A stretch of 64,000 nt of DNA, taken from Anodontia alba. Lineage: Eukaryota > Mollusca > Bivalvia > Lucinida > Lucinidae. Position 1 is the first letter of the stretch, and the number at the start of each line of letters is the position of its first letter. The stretch lies in assembly GCA_964016985.1 (NCBI GenBank), contig OZ024829.1, positions 74,289,610 through 74,353,609 of the forward strand, read 5' to 3'. The translations under genes were made by a program, and so were the position numbers. Under the pieces are notes generated by a model. The model searched no databases and was not told the DNA's origin. It worked only from the letters and a program-made list of their open reading frames with translations. This document shows positions 58,454 through 64,000 of the stretch, in pieces.

Positions 58454-60400
58454 AATTTTACTATGAAATGAATATTGCAGTCTAGTTGTACTTCTCTTGT
58501 TCTGTTCTGGATTTACAGTACTCAATCTGATATCTACTCTATTACATTTGAGTCATGTCAGAACCTGTCTGACATAGTGTTATATGTAAGCATTCTAGAA
58601 CAGCTACCCATCTGACCAGACTGGACGGAGTCCATGCAGTCCGTAGTACAGTAATAAAATATCTGATAACAAAAGTTTGTTTTAGTGTAAATCAACAGGA
58701 TCTGAACATAGAAGGCAAGGTATGTTAAATGTCAGCGTCTTTAACACACAGTCGAAGAAAGAGAATCAAGAGGATGGAAATTCACTCTAAATATCGACAA
58801 GTCCTAGCAAGACGGCAAAGCCCAGTCTCTGTTCTTTTTAAGTTCTCCTAGTTATCAACATTATCACTCGAAGGTCAATTTTTGGCAATTGTCGCTTCTA
58901 AGGATATGATCATCAAGCATGGTGGCGTTTAAGCAAAACAAACAATCACCATATTAACTGATTAGTGTTGGTAATGGAGATGTGTCGTATGACGAGTGAT
59001 TAGAATCGACCAGCTCCAAGCAGTTTAGATTTGACTGATGATCACATCCCTGAGAAAGTGACAGAGAATGTTTTAATCTAATATTCAAGTTGATCTTTTT
59101 AATAATAATAATACAAATAATAATAATAACATGAGCACAGATTTTAATTAATTAACAAAATTTGAAAATAATTTCTGAAAGATAGCTACACAATTAATAT
59201 ACTTGACACACAAAATTACTTAGACTAAATATATTTCCAAAACCGTATTTATTTATGTCTTTTCGAAGTCCGATATGTTAAGTCAGCATTTGGAAAAGAA
59301 GAATTAAAGTTATTTACAAAGCCAAATAGAGTTTTAAACATATTTCATTTAATAAGTTTTTTTTCTTGTTTTTGTTTTTGCAGAACAAGAGGGATAAAAG
59401 TTGCATACAAAGTTTAAAACTGTCAAAATTGTGCAATGGAATATTCATAACACTAAACCCATTATACATGAAATTTTACAGCATAACACAAAAAAATTAT
59501 GAAACATATTCCATTTTTCTTTAATCTGGGCTCACATACCATCCTTGTAAGTAAGGGAAAACAATCGAATTTCTCACCCCTACCTTTAAATGTCAGCCAC
59601 TGTATATGTATTCTGTTTGTTTCAGCAAGAAATAGTTTATTTTGTTGTTCAGGTAAGATCCCATTTAAAAAAAAACTTCCTAAACTCTCAGATATAAAAC
59701 TTAATGCTCTGTACAATAATGTCTTCAATTCTTGACAGAAAAGAAAGACTCCTTTGTATAGGGTCAGACCTGTAATCTCTTTTACTGTGACTTAAAGTAG
59801 TTTGGTCAAGAGTTTTAACTAAGTTACTAATTACAATTAAAGTAAAATGGTTACAATATTATGGAAAGTCTGACACAATATTCAATATTCTAATCATTTC
59901 AGGTAAATATGGGATTGGCATATGAAAATAAGGGACAGTGCTGATGTTCTCACCTGTTAAAGCCGTTCTATATGTTAAAGACCTGAAAATTCCATACGCC
60001 TCCAATACTAAATATTATAATGGCCATGACTTCTAATCCGTAGTGTGTTCATTGTTCCAAGGGCAATCTTTTTGACGTTTATTATTCTATATTTGTGTGT
60101 TGGTGGTTTTCATATATTGCGCTTGTTTTGTCTTTGCTTGTGCCCTTCTTCTTTCGGTGCCTCTGAACGCAGCCCAGACCTTCACAATATCAATGCACAT
60201 ACCCAGTTTGGTGAAAATCCATTGATATTTACTCAAGTTATCGTCCGAAAACGAAAATACGGACGTGCGGCGGGCAGATGACTGTCAAAAATTGATGAAA
60301 TTTGCCCATTAGTAATCCCAATCTAGATCTTTGCAATATCATTGCACATTCCAAATTTGGTAAAAATCCGTAGATATATACTCGTTATTCTCCGGAAACG
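57641..60400. other. Gene-free stretch
   Basis: AT-rich, with a T-run at 58422-58449 and an AATAAT patch near 59100-59130. No coding exon is recognised; the frames at 59462-59735 are antisense pairs without family features. This is the intergenic sequence 3' of HCN. Confidence 0.4.
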
Positions 60401-60409
60401 AAAATACGA

Positions 60410-61737
60410 AGGGACGGACGACAGACGGACGGACACATGGATAATAATGATACATAATACCCCGCCACTATAGTGCGACAGGGTATAAAAGAGTTACACT
60501 TTGTACAATTGTCATATAGTGCATGCGCAGTCATGACATCATTCAAAGCTGATTTACAGTTTAGAATTACAACAAGAAAAATGCCTAACGGCATTATGGA
60601 CGGGTTTTTAAAAAGGTCCGGGAAAAGGTAAACCTCGGGAGACCTAATGCCCGCCGGCCATGATATCACTATTTTAAAGGACAGATTTTTGAAAAAAAAA
60701 AAAAAAAAAAAACGCCCAAAATTCAATTCTGGCTGCACAAGCTTTCGGCTTCAGGAGTGATAAATATGTAACAAAGAAAATCAGAGTTAAATCTCTCTTA
60801 CACGGGACATGTCTGCTGGTCCTTATCTATAACTCTACCAAATATTATCAAAATATTTCAAATCATTAAGAAGTTATGAAGTGCACTAGAATTTGGCTGA
60901 GAAATTCATTCAAGGGAAATAACGAAAAAAGAACAAAGATATTGTCCTTCTTGCATGTGACACTCTTACTTGACCTGATATATGTCCCCACCAAATATTA
61001 TCAAATTATCTCAAACAGTATGGGAGTTATGGCCTTAGCACAAGAATTTGGTTTCAGGGGAGATAAGTACATAAAGCAAGAGTTGTCCTTCCTGCATGCA
61101 ACACTTCTACTTGACCTGATATATGTACCTACGAAATATTATTAAATTATCTCAAACAGTATGGGAGTTACGGCCTGCACAAGATTTCGACTTCATGGGA
61201 GATAAGTACATAATAAAGAAAGTGAGAGTTGTCTCTCTTGCACCCTACACGCCTACTGGTCCTCCTCTTTATCCCTACCAAATATGAAAGCAATCCAGTG
61301 AAGAATTAAGGTAAAATATAACTTTGAAAAAAGGGTTAACCAAAAGGTAAACCTCGGAAGTCAAAGGAGATAAGTACATAACGGAGAAAGTGAGAGTTGT
61401 CTCTCTTGCACATCACAAGCCTACTGGTCCTCCTCTTCATCCCTACCAAATATGAAAGCAATCCAATGAAGGATAAAGGTGACATATAGCTTTGAAAAAA
61501 GGTTAACCGAAAGGTTAACCTCGGATGTCAGGGGAGTACATAAAGTGAGAGTTGTCTCTCTTGCACGTACACACCTATTGGTCCTCCTCTTTATCCCTAC
61601 CAAAAAATGAAAGTAATCCACTGAAGAATAAAGGTAACATACAACTTTGAAAAAAGGTTAACCAAAAGGTAAACCTCGGACGACGCCAGACGCCCGCCCG
61701 CCCGGACATCGCTATTTTAAAGGACGTTTTTCTTTGT

Positions 61738-61779
<42 letters not shown>

Positions 61780-61790
61780 ACCCGTCCAAA
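60410..61790. repeat. Tandem-repeat element with flanking A/T runs
   Basis: Two related unit types of about 145-165 bases. One (60850-61190) shares CTTGACCTGATATATGT and CTCAAACAGTATGGGAGTTA. The other (61190-61680, about three copies) shares GTGAGAGTTGTCTCTCTTGC, TACTGGTCCTCCTCTT and AAAGGTAAACCTCGG. The stretch before (60615-60710, ending in an A-run) and after (61660-61775, ending in a T-run) repeat each other around AAAGGTAAACCTCGG and CTATTTTAAAGGAC. This suggests one composite dispersed element. A CGGACGGA motif with CCCCGCCACTATAGTGCGAC marks the left side. Confidence 0.7.
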
Positions 61791-62109
61791 AATTAGAAAG
61801 CTGTACAATTGCATTATACACATTGGTCTTTATATTTTCAAGGAAACCAAACAAAGTGGTCAGAATACATTTTAGTGATGTACACATATATGCAATTATA
61901 AATCTACATAAACGTTAATATTACTTTAGAATCGCTTTTATCTCCATTAAGAGACCAGATATATTTTAAGTATATCAATGAAAGTTACGAATTCTCTCCA
62001 AACGTACATGAAATTTCCACTAATACCGAAACAACATATGACAGGATCCCATTTTGACCTGTTTCTGAAATACCCTATACTGTGATAGTTTTATGATTTC
62101 CTGAAGCAT

Positions 62110-64000
62110 AGTATCTATCTATCTACTGATACTGCATCACCCCATCGCGGGAATTATGTGCAGGTGACCGGTATGCTTCAGACAGGGCGTCAGTGCAGTG
62201 AAAGTTTAATAATAGTACAGAAGAATAAAAACAGGTGGTGAAATAAAGTTGATAGGTTAAAATATCAAAAGTCCGATGAAGACAAAGTGCAAAGATAAAA
62301 GGTTAAAAATAATGCTTCCGGTCTATGACATGGAGTAGATCAGACTGCCGACTGCCAGTCTGAGGATTCAAGGTCTGGCAGCAATGCTACACTTTGAGGC
62401 AGCCTATTCAACTGGACAATGGCGAGAGGGAAGAACGAGTATTTGTAGTAGTCGACAGCTGTGTGAATTCGTATGAATGCCAGTTGATGTGATTTTTAAT
62501 GTCGTGTAGATACTCGTGGGTGCACAACACATGGTGGCATTGGCACTACTACAAGACCATGCACTATCTTGTAGAATAGACATAACCGTGCACCTGTACG
62601 CCTGTCCTCATGAGACCTCCATCCAAGCTCTCCTAGTAGCATGCTAGTGACACTGTCATAAGCTGAATAGCGACTAAGTGCAGGTCCCAGCACCGACTAA
62701 GTGTCCAACGAGCAGCACGCCTCTGAACCATTTCCGCCTTATGGTTTTGGTGTGGGGGCTCCAGACGGGAGATGGGTATTCTAGGACGGGGCGTACTAGC
62801 GTTTTATAAGCTACCTCTCTGATGCTTGACTCTTTGCTGCCGATGTGTCTTCTGATGAAACCTAAGGTCTTGTTAGCAGAGGTGACGGTATTTTGGATAT
62901 GGTCGTTCCAGGTTAGGTGGTCATTGATTGTTACACCTAGGTACTTGGAGCTACTTACAGACTCCAGGACATGGCCATATAGGGTATACTGGGAGGGGAC
63001 TGGAGACTTGCAACGTGCAATATTTGGGATAATTGTGCACTTACTGGGGTTGAATTCCATATCTCATTTTAAGGACCATGCGCCGAACCTGTCGAGATCT
63101 TCTTGGAGCACATTGGCATCTTCCAGGTTAGACACTGCCAGGTAAACGGCAGTGTCATCTGCAAATAATCTTACATTTGACCTAATGCTGTCAGGAAGGT
63201 CATTGATATATACTAAGAATAGTATAGGTCCCAGCACCAAACCCTGTGGCACTCCGGATAACAGCTACTTGGGAAGGCTTTTCATTTTCCATGACTACAG
63301 CCTGGAAGCGGTTAGAAAGAAAGGCTTTGATCCAGTGGAGTACATTTACTCTGATGCCATATTGGTGGAGCTTAAGTAGCATTTTTTCATGTCTGACCTT
63401 ATCAAATGCCTTACTAAAGTCAAGCAAGATGAGGTCAGTCTGCTGCGCTCTATGGCACTTCGAGACATGTCCTCCACCAGCATTACCAGCTGCGTCTTGC
63501 ATGATCTCTTCGCTCTGAAGCCATGTTGCAGATCATAAAGCAGATTGTGGGAGTCCAGGAGGGTGACAAGGTTTGATGCATCTATATGTTCCAGGACTTT
63601 GCATAGTATACAAGTCAGGGAAATGGCCTGTAATTTGAGGCAATGATCTGGTCACTTTTTTTGAAAAAGGGACATACATTTGCATCGTTCCAGTCTTTTG
63701 GAACTCGTCCTGTCTCCAAGGATCTCTGGAATATGATCTTTACCATGGGGGCAATCACCTCACGAAGCCCTTTTAGCACCAGGGACTTTAGTTCGTCGGG
63801 ACCAGCTGCTTTGTGTGGGTTTAAGTCATGGAGAAGCTTCAATATTCCAGACTCTGACAAATGAACTTCAGACATGACAAGCTGGTTATTTAAGCAGCCT
63901 GCTGGAACAGATTGTGCGTTGATTTTACCAGCATCAACCTGGTCCTGAACTGTCATCTGAGCTAGTTTACTGAGAGCCAGTGGAGTTTTGGGGGTGTAGA
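62110..64000 (-). pseudogene. Jockey/CR1-type non-LTR retrotransposon, broken RT
   Basis: Read leftwards from the right window edge. Blocks in order: LNPHKAAGPDELKSLVLKGL and VPKDWNDANVCPFFKKSDQI, LLYDLQHGFRAKRSCKTQL, LILLDFSKAFDKVRHEKMLL (RT motif A), [20 protein letters not shown] (B), [11 protein letters not shown] (C; FADD at 63154-63165), then YLGVTINDHLTWNDHIQNTV and a thumb-like C-terminus to about 62490. Frameshifts near 63630, 63460 and 63270 and a TGA at 63064-63066 show it is dead. The 3' end near 62110 carries short TAGA units, typical of CR1/L2-like tails. The endonuclease part would lie beyond the window. Confidence 0.85.

Noticed and set aside
60876..61145. 89-codon frame with an internal peptide repeat (LLLDLIYVPTKYY)
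   Set aside because: The peptide repeat mirrors the DNA tandem repeat; no other support.
62822..63145. 107-codon plus-strand frame near the right end
   Set aside because: Antisense of the LINE reverse transcriptase blocks.

Overview
The window is eukaryotic, intron-rich and AT-rich, and most likely comes from a bivalve mollusc (a clam). Evidence: split animal-type exons, dense microsatellites, invertebrate mariner, Merlin and non-LTR elements, a ~5.8 kb bivalve-style satellite block, and many copies of a Penelope-like retroelement with an N-terminal GIY-YIG nuclease, a group abundant in clams. The species cannot be named from sequence alone.

The only host gene I can support is on the + strand at 26568-56162: the 3' part of a hyperpolarisation-activated cyclic-nucleotide-gated (HCN) channel. 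Five exons join in frame: S5 (26568-26717), pore and S6 with GYG (29301-29519), C-linker (30680-30826), first part of the cyclic-nucleotide-binding domain (CNBD; 32796-33039), and the rest of the CNBD plus a long polar tail (54964-56162). Exons for the N-terminus and S1-S4 were not found. A diverged copy of the start of the last exon lies at 32584-32745, upstream of the CNBD exon it should follow.

Layout. 1-523: Penelope-like fragment. 524-12889: no host gene; a foldback repeat family, a 44-bp-stem hairpin and a Merlin (ISXO2-like) transposase remnant. 12890-14104 and 15632-16982: two unrelated mariners with recognisable inverted termini, the second with an intact DD34D triad. 17-26 kb: microsatellites, minisatellites and short palindromic elements. 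26.5-33 kb: HCN exons, with an inverted Penelope-like fragment in one intron. 33.5-39.35 kb: satellite array with a ~1.97 kb higher-order duplication. 40-41.3 kb: SINE-like piece and a ~185 bp tandem array. 42.7-54.7 kb: head-to-tail mosaic of Penelope-like copies, one interrupted by a 1.77 kb element with inverted termini. 54.96-56.16 kb: last HCN exon. 57.3-57.6 kb: LINE tail. 60.4-61.8 kb: tandem repeats. 62.1-64 kb: jockey/CR1-type LINE pseudogene.

The most interesting signal is in the Penelope-like elements. Their reading frames carry in-frame TGA codons at positions where I expect conserved cysteines: the second nuclease Cys, the first Cys of the CxC linker, and a Cys after the ADKAANNVVVV block (same place in two copies). 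A SECIS-like hairpin with RTGA, an A-run and TGA recurs at the end of the frame in several copies. This fits selenoprotein-encoding Naiad-type elements as known from clams, although these copies are decayed.
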